From: Pagrus major | Lineage: Eukaryota; Chordata; Actinopteri; Spariformes; Sparidae | Reading direction: 5' to 3' | Length of the DNA stretch: 64,000 nt | NCBI RefSeq assembly: GCF_040436345.1 | Contig: NC_133219.1 | Span: 24,960,709 to 25,024,708, forward strand | Position numbers and translations under genes: made by a program | Shown: in pieces, positions 34,671 to 46,306 of the stretch | Layout of the letters: each line of letters begins with the position of its first letter | Numbering within the stretch: position 1 is the stretch's first letter | The notes under the pieces: model-generated | The model's database searches: none | What the model saw: only the letters and a program-made list of their open reading frames with translations | What the model was told of the DNA's origin: nothing

Positions 34671-37600
34671 TGCAAATACTTAGAAGGACTAATATGACTT
34701 GGTTTAAATGTAAATGTGGTCGGCTCTTGTGTAGACTCAGTACTATGCTGCTGTTGTATAACATTGTCTTCAATATTAATAACTTCTTCAGCTACACAAC
34801 CTATACCTACAACTGGACTTGAAGTCACAGCACAAACGCTACTCTCTCTACTTTGCTGTCTTAAATTGTACCGTCCAAAACGAGACGCGCTCACTTTGCA
34901 GTACCTATAACAAGTCTGCATCTGAGGCTGCATGACACAAACAACAGTCTCATAATGGTTACCGTTACAATTCTCTAAATACACTGCCTGATTGGACAAC
35001 TGCCTATTCTTGCAACTGTATTCAAGCCAGCGATCACCACAAAACGTGAAAATATTTACTCCTAAACAATCTGCTGCTGCTTGAATCTTCACTTCAGTGG
35101 CCCAACTACCAAGACAGTGCATTCTTGATCTACTCAGATAATCTGACATTGAGGAATACTCAGGACGCAAAGTATATGCTAGAGGATTGGCACGTAATTG
35201 CTTAAACACAGCTAATCTAATTTTTCTATGATTGTTCTCTGTGCCACACACAGCTTGACTAACCGCTCTAAAGAAACAATTACCATCACCAACTATTTTC
35301 TCGTTCTTACAAGGAGTCCCTAATGCACCGACCTCTGTTGATGCCAGATCAAGTTTCTCCGACTCTACGTTCAACTGTTTGCACAAAGCTTGTGCAACGT
35401 GACTACGCAGCGGATTGAACTCAAAACTTTTACTTGTCACATCACTGACAAATACAACGTCTGAATTAACCACATTCACGTCCCTGCTTTTCAACTTTTT
35501 CGATCCATGATTACCCACTGAAATCTTGCGTTTCACACCTCTCTGACTGTTGCTGTCAAGTGTTACCTGTTCAGCTGACACTTTAAGTGCTAACTGGAGA
35601 GGTAAGCTACAACCAAAGTCAACCTCTCTGCTTTCCTCATTTGCACTTTGACTTTTGTGAGTGACACAAACACCGGCAATCTCAAACAGCTTTGGAGTGT
35701 TCATTGCACTGGCAAATTTGCATATGTGATCAAACACACGGTCAAAGCAACTAAAATACACAACAATGCTAAACCCGTTCACATCTACCATGCCATCTGC
35801 ATCGCGTGCGTGGGAGTCAACAACGGCATACTGCCCATCTCGACCAATGATACCACACGTGGTGCCACTCACAGTCAGAAAGCATGTGTCATATTTGCTA
35901 CACATCTTTCTCAAACCATTCCTGAGAGTGGTGTACACTCCTGCATCAACAAGCTGTCCCTCAACCACATCAACGTCACCAGAAACGTAGTCACCATACT
36001 CAAACTGAAATTTCTTTCCATCAATAATGGACTCTTTGGGCAAATCTGGAACACACAGCAGTTCAGACCTCCCACTGATGGAATTACTTTCCCGCAACGA
36101 CGTGTAGAGCTCGTCCCCCAACTCTACAACCTTATCCAGATCGCCAGACTGCCACGAAAACACAGTATCGATGCTGTGTTTGGCTAAAGCTACCAAACTT
36201 ACAGCCATACACTGGAGCCCTCCGTGTTGGAACCGAGCGTCCCCTTGGTGAAAAGTTCCCCTGATGGAACTTACGTCAATCTCTGGCCTGACTGAAATGA
36301 TGTCCTCGAGCTCTGCTGCAACGCCAACGTCAACAGTCTCGCCTGGAAACAATTTAGCACTCTCCCTGTCACCATCTACTGGACACAGCACGACAGAAAT
36401 GCCATGGACGGCATACCACTTCGCACCTAAAGACTCCTTCAAATGACTGATGTGAAGCATCAAGTCATTAAGGCACGTGTTGAACACAGCCACAGATGTG
36501 CCAATACTAGATGCCATCCCAGATGCATCACGCGTGCCACAATCAACAACCACAAAGTACTCGTTATGGAGAATAATGGCACTAACCACACCCCCGAGGT
36601 TCAACAGACACGTGCCGTGGTTAAACAAATGCTCTTGCAGCTTCTCGTACATCACGGTGTCCTCCTCCAGCCAATTAAAATCACTACGTGCTGGAGGAGG
36701 AATAGCTACCTGCCACTGCCTGCCAAACACATTGTGCTGTTCAATCAACTTGCACAACTCCTGTTTAGCGCCGCTCTTCTGCCTAGCTTCAATGTAACTG
36801 GCCAGTTTGCCACCTTCTACGCCTATGCTATCAATATCTGTCCCTTTCCACGTACACACTGGAGAAATGACATGTTGCATAACTGCTGCAACACCACATG
36901 CCATGGGCGTATTTATGTCATAAGTGACAGGTGCACTTCTGACATTACTACCAGGAATAACAGACTGCAAGGTCTCTGCACACCTGCAAGAAATGGGGTT
37001 AACGTCACCATTACCTTTGTTGGATCTTGGTGTGGGCGAGACACCAAGATCGACGACAGGCTGTAGGTCCCCCCCCGGCGCAGCAACAACATTGGCGGCA
37101 GCAGCGGTGGCAACCTAAAAGAAAACAAAAACCATTAAATGATCTGGATAAATAAACTATACTACTATTATAAAAAGGTAGTAGACACACATTTTGCACA
37201 AACTGTACTAACCTCCCCCCTGGCGTCCACTTTCACATGAGCAGTTGCAGGCAGTGGCACGGGTTTCACCACGGGCAAAGCTCTCGCCGGGACCTAGAGA
37301 ATATTTTTTCCAATGATTATCCAATTATTGCCATAGTACTGCAGACATGCACAAAAAAGCAATCTTAATAACTCAAATATTGAACAAAATCAAGACAAAC
37401 CTTCTGGCTCGCAGAAGTCCGACGATGTTCCACTTTTGGACGCTAATGGAAGAAAAACAAAATACACTTTATTAAGCCATATTTGAGCAAAACCCATTGT
37501 GGACCATATTGTGCAATTTTGCATGTTATTGTGAGTGTATCAGGAAAAAGGAGATACTAAACAGACTTCAACAAACCAAGATATACAACTTGTAGCAATA

Positions 37601-39152
37601 TACCTTTGAGCTTCGTGGAACAGCAGTTGAATCAGGGGTAGGAAGATGGGACGGAACAGCAGCATCCATCGCAACCAACACAGAACTGCTGAACCAAACA
37701 GGGTTTGGCTGAATGAAGCACTGGTGTAGTGCACTTGCATCAACCTGTAAAATACATATACAGAATGAATGCTTTGTCAAAACGCCATCATCTAATCAAC
37801 AATCGTGTCTAAAACAGCCTATGTCACATTTATCATAACATACCTGCTGCTGAATCATCCTCTCTGCACCAGAGGACTGCTCAAGTTCCTCAGGTGCTCT
37901 CCTCTGTAATGACAAAATAAGATATTTTGTATTAAACACCCTGTCAACCATTACACAGCTCAGCTGATCAATATTACATCAAACACACCACTACAATGTG
38001 TAAACAATTACCTTCCCGCCCTTGCCAACAGTTGTCCACCCCGAGGGGTTTGATGGACGAGGTACGATGACCTGTCCCGTGACAACCACCTTGGGGACGA
38101 CCTGCCTACGAGGCGGCGACGTTCTAGGAGCAACCTGTACCTTCGGTGTTGGAGGCTGCAGTTGTTCGAACGCAGCCGTCCACAGCAGCCCGGTTAGAAT
38201 GGGCATGCCGTCACTATCGCTGAGATGAACCTGTGAAAATAACAAAAATGAAAAGATTAAATGATATGGATCTACAATAAACTTGTCATTCAACTACAGA
38301 GAAAGTTTAGATGACACTAGGTGTTCTACTTACACCATCTCTGCTCCACAGCTCACGGCGGTTCATGGGGAAATGCTCAGCAGTAGGGAAGTACTTGACA
38401 CCTAAAAAAGAAAAACAAAATACATTATTGTAATATGTCTATTAAATTTTAAAGGAAGAACTATGGAAATTATAATATTCATTCAAACAGTCTGTCTAAC
38501 AACAAATGATGCACCGTACATGGAATTGTTGTCAAACTACTCTTTTAAAGCTTACCCATACGTGCTGACACACGGCGGAACTCTTGACGCATGAAGTCTT
38601 GGTGAAGGACTTCAGCGGCCAAACGAGGTGGGAAGTCCACGACACACACCTGTAGACCAAACTGGTTGTTAATAACAATTACATTTTTACTGAAAATGCC
38701 ATAACTAATAATATAAACATACATTATTCTGCAACACTTCATATAACTACATTAACTATGGTAATATATCAATAAATACAATAGACAAAAACGTACGTTA
38801 CACCATCGCTCGCAGGCAGCCTGCAGGAGCTTAGCGAAGTCTGTCCCTGCCTCATCGATGGTCCTGCTGGATGTCAGGTTGTTGCTGGGTGCCAAGACCA
38901 GGACTGCGTCAGGAGACCGAGGAACAGCAGCATGCAGCAACTCAGTCCTCAGCTCCCTCGCACAGCCCCCAGGCGTGGACATGATGCCAAAGGAGAGGGA
39001 GCCCTCTGGCATTGGGACAAAGCCATCTGCGATAGCACGCAGATGGGAATCTCCTACAAGAAGAACGAACTGGAAAAAAGATTGGATTGTTATTGATTGA
39101 AATCCACTAATCATTACAAGTCCTCTTTTTCTTCTTATTATTATAATAATTC

Positions 39153-39196
<44 letters not shown>

Positions 39197-39548
39197 CCTT
39201 CTCGTCAGGGAGTTGGCACGGAATGACCAACTTGTGCTGTCGTCCATGTCGTGACAGCCATGCTCGCACAGGGTTGCGGTAACCAGTGCCGTGCTCTAAT
39301 AATACACAGAGAAAAAAAAGACACCAAGATACAGTTAATGAAAGCTTACAAATCATCATCACAAATCATGTAAATGCAACACACCTTGCCACTAGGCAAA
39401 TATATACACCATTCACATACAAGGACAAATTGTACATACCAGCGTCAGAGACATTGGCAGACTGCTGCGGTTCCACGTCGACCGTTCGCCGTTCTGCCAT
39501 GCGTCTTTTGGCTGCCTCCGAACGACGAAAAGACTTGCCCCGTGGCAT
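34649..39548 (-). CDS. Spliced Helentron accessory protein: SGNH hydrolase, two tegument-like peptidases, OTU peptidase
   Basis: Eleven coding exons on the minus strand: 39548-39440, 39295-39198, 39069-38797, 38649-38556, 38401-38334, 38230-38012, 37903-37844, 37744-37604, 37442-37401, 37293-37213, 37114-34649. All introns are GT-AG; introns 1 and 4 are phase 1 and the rest phase 0. The joined frame is open for about 1,216 codons. Start: ATG at 39548, directly after an acceptor AG ([20 protein letters not shown], basic). Exons 3-6 form an SGNH esterase-like domain: GDSH, PGG, PSNN and DGVH. A Pro/Val-rich linker (exons 6-10) follows. Exon 11 has two domains resembling the herpesvirus large-tegument cysteine peptidase (family C76); the second keeps Q-C (36200-36228) and D-x-H (35801-35823), the first lacks the His. 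An OTU domain follows (GDGNC at about 35280, GNHYE at about 34960). The peptidases suggest ubiquitin removal, an inference from family. Confidence 0.75.
39150..39197. repeat. ATT trinucleotide microsatellite
   Basis: About 15 TTA/ATT units lie in intron 2 of the Helentron accessory gene, immediately beside the exon 2 donor site. Confidence 0.95.
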
Positions 39549-40992
39549 CTAATAACATGTAAACAATTGATTAATATTGACATTACAACTCATCTTTAGC
39601 CCGCAATAAGTACACATATACATCTCAATACACATTTAACAAGCAAGCAATGATGGAATAAGAAGAAATAAAATTGTTACTTTAAATATTCATACACACA
39701 GAAAAAAAACTACACTAAAAAATTGATAGTTTACTTTAACTCTTGTATTATGTTTGATTGCCCCCCCACCTCTTTGTTTGGTGTTCCTGGTAAAATTTGA
39801 CCATTCTGGTTTAACTGCTCTTACATTAACATTACAAAAAACATCATTCAAACATAATCAGCACCAACTTCTATTTAACACCATTTTATGGTGTAAATAA
39901 TGTATCCAACTAGCAATGAACATCAATAACTGCAAGGAACATCCAAACAATAAACACTGAAAAATCAAAAAAAACATCAAAACAGAGATTACATTCACAG
40001 AACATTAGAAAATGAACATGAAAAGTCATCTTTGTGTGTGTGAGTGAGTTAAATGAGTTGACTGAGTGACTGAGTGAGGAGAATGAAATAATCTAAGACC
40101 CACTCATTTCCTGTACCAGTCATTTTTGACCAGGAAAACACAGAAATTATGTCCATGTACCCATTTTACAACAACATTCTCCCAAATACATAGGTAGATT
40201 CATGTAAACAATAATTACTAAGAAGCTTTTTACACCTACTGTACTGTCGTTGTACACTTTGATAATATTGCTAAATTAGGAGAACAGTAGAGTGCCGATC
40301 AGTAAGTTGCTGCCACGAAGTTCAAAACTGTACTCCAGCCAATCATGGCGCAAAATGCCTCGAAGTTGAAATTTACTCCCGACAACCACCGCGCGACAAC
40401 GCCAGCGAAATTTGAAATATACTCGCACAAATCGCATCGCAATAACGGAGTTGTTCACCAGTGCGGAGATGTGACACTTGAAAAAACTTTGATATTAAAA
40501 TAATTGAACATTGTCTAAAGACTGACATTGCTAATAGCACGTAGCTGAATAAGCAAAAAAACCAAAGCACTCATATACTACAAAACATGTGGTTATAATC
40601 TGTGCTAACAACCAACCACCTCTCCTATAACTACAGGACAGCTGTTTCCAGTAGCTACAGCAGGACAAAGCTCGGTAACGTTTAGGTTATTTAGAACAAA
40701 ACATCCAAAGGTTTTTGCTGCCGAGCAATGCTAATCAACGTTGCTAACTAGCTGTCTCGTTACAACAAACCAGCCAAAAGTGTGAATAACAGCACTAATT
40801 ATACTCATTTCCAAAGCACATACACGTAATTTACCTTACTGAAGTTACTAGTACTGTAGATACTTCAGAAATAGACATTCAAAATTACAGGTCGATGAGG
40901 CAGCTAGCATAGACGTTAGCTCGTATCGCGGCACGGAGAAGTCCTCTCTGTGCCGCGATGGCAAACAGCGGCCTTAATCAAAATCAACTCAC

Positions 40993-41160
40993 CGTGTTAA
41001 CCAAATTGAGATCCCTTGAACAATGCTGCTGTCTTAATCCGAAAGGTCCTGTAAATCTTAGTGTACGTGTTGAAAAATCTGTAGAGCCGGAGTAGATGAA
41101 TCTGCACAGGACGAGATCAAGATAACAGACGAGTCGAGTCAAGAGGTCATAAACCTGGTG
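40993..41160 (-). other. 5' untranslated exon of the Helentron transcript
   Basis: On the minus strand the segment ends at a strong donor (CACGG followed by GTGAGT at 40992-40987) and begins about 25-30 bases after the TATA box. The splice partner would be the acceptor just before the ATG at 39548, giving a first intron of about 1.4 kb. The exon has no ATG-led frame of note. Confidence 0.55.
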
Positions 41161-41215
41161 GGGCAGCTCAGGGCGTCTGCCCTTTTTTATACATTGTTGT
41201 GGGTGGAGCTTAATG
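41160..41215 (-). promoter_or_regulatory. TATA promoter of the Helentron gene
   Basis: The minus strand reads TGTATAAAAAAGGG with the TATA core at 41185-41191. A CTCCACCCAC (CACCC-type) box lies just upstream at about 41197-41210. Initiation would fall near 41160, consistent with the 5' exon. Confidence 0.55.
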
Positions 41216-43194
41216 AGCGACAACAAGTGGGAGGAGGAACACTCTGGAGGAATGAGGACGTAAGTGAACAAAGGCAACAGAGAGACAGAGAGAGACATAG
41301 TGGGACAGAAAGAGAAAACGCGACAGAAACAGAGAGCTTAAAAGACAATAAACAAAATATAATAAAGTGCTCATGTGTATTTAGTGCAGGCTTGTGCGTA
41401 TTTGTGTCTTAAGTGATATATTCATGTTTAGATAACAGACAAAGAGGTTCAAACGTTGCAGCTCTGACGTCACGTTTTTCTCACGACGTGATTGGTTGAT
41501 GCGCTCAAATCCATTTCAAAATCTAAGTACAATCCAACTCCGCTGCTTTTCCGCAGCGTTTTCCATAAACAACAGATATGATACATTGTTATGAATCTAT
41601 GGCTGCCAGGTGGGCATATTACCGCGAGAAAGACACAGATTACAGTCTGAAATATTAAACATTTGTCAAACATTTGTCACTTTCCATAAGCCATGGTAAG
41701 AGAAGATATCAATCACAACACATTATAACAACATCCATATGATGACAAACAGTCAGAGGGTAAATGTTTAAATTACCAGGAGGACATCGGGGAAACACCT
41801 TCAAGAAAACACACACGTCATCTTCATGACGTGTACCGTCACGCCTCTTTAAAAGTAGAAGCGCCGGACTGGTTGCTTTTTAACGCCGGAAATGCTTGGC
41901 TGTGTGTGTACAAACAATGGCGGAGAATTAGCCACAACACAGCAGCGGCGATAATGCAGAGTCTCTATATGAAAAGGGCGAGTGTGTGTCCAGTGTACTG
42001 TCTTTAGTGTATTGTCTAGTGGAGTGATTTTTTTGTTTGAAATGTCAAAACAATGAGCCGAAAGCCACACACACACACACATACATTCACGCGCGCGCAC
42101 AACCACACACATTCTCTCACACATAACACAGCCACAAATTTAACTAACATCTCCTACAGATTTCAGATGAAAACCGTCACTGTTGTGTTTTGGGTAACAT
42201 GTATCATATTTAGGTAGGCAGCTTTCCAAGACACCACCCACTTAAAAATAGGAAGTCACACTCACATCCATCAATAAGACTTTATTGATATAGCACATTT
42301 TATACAAATAACATATAGCTGTAAAACTATATGTTTACATTCAAGCAGAAACATCACCGTTAAGGAGAAGGCAACAAAGTTGACAACTTACTGATAAACA
42401 TGGCTAAAACTTAATTTCAGGTTTTTGTGATAACAAAAATAATCATTTGGACATTTTTAAAATTATGTGCATTCTTTAATCTGCCATTATATATAACAAA
42501 AAACACTGAAAATCTTTACATGTCTATGATGACACAATAAATGTATTCTTCATAACTGCTACATTTTACAATCACAATCATTCAAAAGCTAAAGACAATC
42601 TCAGCCAAGATTAACACTGACTAAACTGGATTCCTCACAGTTTTACATCCAAACTCATTATATCCTCTTTCAAGCAAAGAAACAAATGTCATAGCCTTTT
42701 CAGAGGACATTTAAATGCAACAGTAATGCAGAGAAGTCAGAAGTGCTTACAAGACAAACTGCTGTCCACTGCTACATCTTTTTCACCTTTATTGACATGC
42801 ATAAGTAAAAATCAGCATTACATCAAATTAAATCACTGTAGAGTTGTTACAGTATAGTAACATAGTCAGCCAGTAGGCTACAATTATTTGATGTATTTGT
42901 GGTACATTAGTAAACGCTTCAAGTGTACCTGATGGCAATCTTTTCTGTTGAACAACAGAGCAACTTTGTGTTTCACAAACGCTCTGATTTTGGTTATACT
43001 GTGAAAAGACAGCAGAAAAACAGTTCAATAAGTATTGTAAATTTGACAAGTTGTTACGGATTCACTTTAGTTGAAATGACAATAGAATATGACAATACTA
43101 CTTCTAAGACCGTTTAAGCTCTGCTCAAACAATTTGCAAAACATCTATTCACAGCTAAAATGACATTTGTCTTAAATTTTCTAAAGAAAGGATG
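41216..43194. other. Non-coding region upstream of the Helentron
   Basis: It contains a palindromic CRE (TGACGTCA, about 41466-41473), a TATA-like TTTAAAAG with CpG-rich DNA at 41840-41960, a CA microsatellite at 42065-42115, and on the minus strand a LINE-type 3' end (GTGCTATATCAATAAAGTC, about 42279-42297). No exon is supported. Confidence 0.45.
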
Positions 43195-43316
43195 TGCCCG
43201 CCCTGACAGCAGCATACCGCAACACCAGCATGCCCCGACAGCAGCACGTCCCGACAGAAACACGCCCCAAGACGCGTGGACTGCGAGGGCCCGTTCATCG
43301 CTGCTTGCAGCTTTAA
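43195..43316 (+). repeat. Orphan terminal module of the CTCF-motif repeat
   Basis: It has the CGACAGCAGCACG-type minisatellite followed by GCGAGGGCCCGTTCATCGC and the AGCTTTAAT terminus, as at the ends of units 1-4. No leader or CTCF-like site is present. It could be the missing end of unit 5, displaced by insertion of the Helentron-bearing segment. Confidence 0.75.
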
Positions 43317-43580
43317 TTTTCATTATTTTTTCTTTTTCTTTCATTCCAGCCAACATCCAGATCTCCACCCATTCCCCCACCCACCCCCTCCTCAGTGAAT
43401 ATATTGCCGATCGGTGATTGTTCAGCTGACGGTGGCTGGTAGGAAATTTCTGACATATCGCCCAACCCTATTATCCACCACCCTCAATGAAAATTGATTT
43501 TCTTTGCTGATAGCCGTTGTCTATTTCATGCCCCTCCTAGCCGGTTCATTTTCTGCATTTTGTCAGCCATTTGGTGAACA

Positions 43581-44600
43581 ATGTTCCACTGTAAATTTAA
43601 TGTGTGTGAGCATGTGTCTGAGACTGTTTTCAGTTCATTCAGCACACAAAGCTGCACAGTAACACTCCCTATTATCACTATCAATGTGGTGTACCTGACT
43701 GTACTCGGATGTACCGGAAAGCCACTGTTCTGAAAACACATATGTATAGAGACCACAGAGGACCAGGATCTACCCTGCAGCATTGCAAGCCATTTGATAC
43801 ACCCTTAAAGTGTGTGGCTCTGTCTTGTGCATTTAAGTGTGACGCTTTAACCTCTCTTGTAAAGCATTTGAAGTCACACATAAAAGATGGATTGGAAACC
43901 AAATGCCCATTCAGAGGTTGCAACCACAGCTTTACAGTTGTATCCAGTTGTGCCTCACATGTTTCCCGGAAACATACGAGTAGACGTGTAGAGGATCTGG
44001 ATGATTTGGTTCTAGATAAGTCTGTTCCCACAGAGCCTTTGAATCAGCCTGAGTCAAGTCAGTCATGTTCAGATATTTCTGATGAACAACATGAACCAGA
44101 AATGCCATTTGCTGTGGATGAAACCCTCTTTTTACAAAACCTTACACTTCTCTACTTAAAATTACAAGCTAAGCTATTGTTACTGGCATTGAGGACTTTC
44201 AAAATGCCCATGAACTTGGCCTGTCACATTCACTTAGCATTCTGAGTGAGAAGTTGAAGGTACTTGGAATTCCTGAAGCCACTATAAGCAACATTATTGA
44301 TGAACTGAATGCAGGGGATCTACTCAAGCTCTATAATAGGGGAGTTCGAGCACAGACATAAAGAGGAAGGGTGCATTTAAAAAGAGTTTCAACTATGTTG
44401 AGCCTGTACCTCAGTTCTTGGGAATTGATGAAAATGGCAAAGAGTGCTTTGCCCAGTATGTACCTGTACAGGAGACATTGGCTGCACTGTTCAAAAGTGA
44501 GTCTGTAAGAGACCAGTATGCCGCAACCCGTTTGCAACCCTCTATTGATAATGTCTATCAGGATGTTAGGGATGGAGAGGGAGTTTAAAGTAATCTGTTG
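43581..44600 (+). pseudogene. C2H2 zinc-finger N-terminal region of the transposase-like gene, copy 2
   Basis: From ATG 43581 (MFHCKFNVCEHV) the sequence changes frame near 43690 and continues with C2H2-like fingers: CVALSCAFKCD followed by HLKSHI, and CPFRGCNHSF followed by HVSRKH. An acidic Ser-rich linker leads to the ELNAGDLLKLYNRGV and PVPQFLGIDENGKE segments. These read in other phases between 44150 and 44590, with TAA at 44359-44361 and 44586-44588. The region is therefore disrupted, unlike the downstream frame. Confidence 0.65.
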
Positions 44601-46223
44601 TTGAAAACTGAGCCTTCATCGATTGGTTTGATACTATACCAAGATGCGTTTGAGGTTGTGAACCCACTTGGTTCAGGGAAAAAAACCCACAAAGTGTTAG
44701 CTGTTGACTCAACCCTGACTGAAATTTTGCCACACAACAGATCCAGTATAAATCAAATGCAACTTGTCCTCCTCTGTAAGGAGCAGGACTTTAAATACTT
44801 TGGGATGAACAAAGTTTTTGAACCACTGATCAAGGACCTCAAAGTCCTGGAAGAGAGAGGTATCATGATAAGTGATGGCAGTGTTGTTAAAGGCAGTTTG
44901 GTTGCCATTTCAGGAGACAATTTGGGATCCCATTCTATTGGGGGCTTTTTGGAAAATTTCAGTCGTGCTGATAATTTCTGTCGCTACTGTGAGATGGATA
45001 GAGATACATTTGTGAATGAACCACAGTTGTCTGGTACCACTAGAACAGCACAACTATACCAAAGTCATTTGGATGATCTAAAAACTAGTGACACTTACTC
45101 TGTATGCTGCATTAAGTCTTACTCTCCTTTCAACCAGCTTGCTCATTTCCATGTTTGCCAGCCTGGCCTTCCACCATGCCTTGGCCATGACTTGTTTGAG
45201 GGTATCATCTCTTATGACCTTGCTTTGTTTATTGGTCATTTAGTCAAGGAGAAGCATTTTACTTACCTGCAGTTAAATCGGTATAAGAACCAATTCAAAT
45301 ACCAAGGAAATGATGGCAACAACAAACCGGCAGATCTCTCTCCTGGCAGTGAGAGATTAAGTGGGCATGCAGTTCAAAACTGGTGCTTGCTTAGATTGCC
45401 ACCTCTCTTGGTAGGTGACAGGATAAAGGATCCTTGTGACAATGAGGTATGGCAGCTCATTTTGCAGCTAAGAGAAATAGTGGAACTTGTCTGTGCACCA
45501 GCCATTACAGCAGGCCAAGTAGCATATCTAAAAGTCATCATTGAAGAGTACATATACTACAGGAAAAAGCTCTTCCCTGACCGTCCCCTGAAGCCAAAGC
45601 ATCATTATTTGTGCCATTATCCAGAGCTGATCATACACTTTGGCCCACTAACCCGCCTGTGGATGCTAAGATTTGAAAGCAAACACACGTTTTTCAAACA
45701 GTGTGCCAGAAAATTACTCAACTTCAAAAGTCTTTGCAAAACTCTGGCAGAGAGACACCAACTACTGCAAGCCTACTTGAGTGCAGGAAACCTGTTCCCT
45801 CCACCTATACAAGTAGAAAAGGGTACAGAGTTTTATGTGAATAATTACAATGACAGGATCAGAGTATCTGTAGCCAGTTATGAGTTTGAGTCACAATCTG
45901 CAGTGGCTTGTAACAATGTCACAGTGAAGGGAACTGTGTACAGAAAAGGGATGTGTGTTTTGCTTGGGAACAATCATGAAGAACTTTATGTTGGGAAAAT
46001 TAAGCTGGTCATTGTTCTCCATGATTCTGTGCACTTTGTGACAGAGAAACATACTTTTGTAAAGCTGAGAGACATGGGCATCTACTGTGAATTAGGAGCA
46101 GCCCAAGAGGATTATGTTTGCATCAAGCACGAGGATTTGCTTGACTGCTATCCTCTTCCAGCTTGCAAAGTGTATGACCTGTCACTGATTGCCCTTCACC
46201 ATTCTTTTTCAGAGGCAGTTTAA
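44598..46223 (+). CDS. Transposase-like core of the multi-copy zinc-finger/SAM family, copy 2
   Basis: The long open frame of 541 codons has no ATG at its left end (it opens at TTG after a stop); the first internal ATG is near 44756. Conserved blocks, shared with copy 1, are LILYQDAFEVVNPLGS, GDNLGSHSIGGF, FCRYCEM, CQPGLPPCLGHDLFEG, SGHAVQNW, PKHHYLCHYPELI and FGPLTRLWMLRFESKHTFFK. The acidic/His residues in HDLFEG and the His-rich PKHHY block could be catalytic, but I cannot assign a superfamily. Frame integrity over 1.6 kb, against decay on both sides, suggests fairly recent activity or constraint. The 3' end occurs again at 18190-18254. Confidence 0.7.
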   Translation: MLKTEPSSIGLILYQDAFEVVNPLGSGKKTHKVLAVDSTLTEILPHNRSSINQMQLVLLCKEQDFKYFGMNKVFEPLIKDLKVLEERGIMISDGSVVKGSLVAISGDNLGSHSIGGFLENFSRADNFCRYCEMDRDTFVNEPQLSGTTRTAQLYQSHLDDLKTSDTYSVCCIKSYSPFNQLAHFHVCQPGLPPCLGHDLFEGIISYDLALFIGHLVKEKHFTYLQLNRYKNQFKYQGNDGNNKPADLSPGSERLSGHAVQNWCLLRLPPLLVGDRIKDPCDNEVWQLILQLREIVELVCAPAITAGQVAYLKVIIEEYIYYRKKLFPDRPLKPKHHYLCHYPELIIHFGPLTRLWMLRFESKHTFFKQCARKLLNFKSLCKTLAERHQLLQAYLSAGNLFPPPIQVEKGTEFYVNNYNDRIRVSVASYEFESQSAVACNNVTVKGTVYRKGMCVLLGNNHEELYVGKIKLVIVLHDSVHFVTEKHTFVKLRDMGIYCELGAAQEDYVCIKHEDLLDCYPLPACKVYDLSLIALHHSFSEAV

Positions 46224-46306
46224 ACAGCCAGGTGACAAAAGAAACAGGACTAGTGGTAAAAAGAATGCACAACTTAGTTATTTGAGATGGGAATAGTTTG
46301 TCTTTG

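Larger units (their letters stand above)
28500..41200 (-). mobile_element. Helentron-type Helitron with spliced accessory gene
   Basis: On one strand, in order, lie a TATA promoter, an untranslated exon, an 11-exon gene (SGNH, two tegument-like peptidases, OTU), an 18-residue repeat block, a Rep nuclease, an SF1 helicase and an AP-type endonuclease. Rep plus helicase defines Helitrons; the C-terminal endonuclease marks the Helentron/HeliNoto subgroup known from fish. Neither terminus is proven, so the limits given enclose only the coding and promoter evidence. The Rep-helicase part carries a stop and a frameshift, so this copy is unlikely to be autonomous. Confidence 0.8.

Noticed and set aside
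34410..34683. Plus-strand hydrophobic repeat frames
   Set aside because: They are the antisense of the Lys-rich 18-residue repeats of the Helentron.
36443..37066. Plus-strand frame of 207 codons
   Set aside because: It is antisense to the tegument-like peptidase exon and has no family features.
41849..42124. Cys/Val-rich minus-strand frame
   Set aside because: It derives from the CA microsatellite at 42065-42115.
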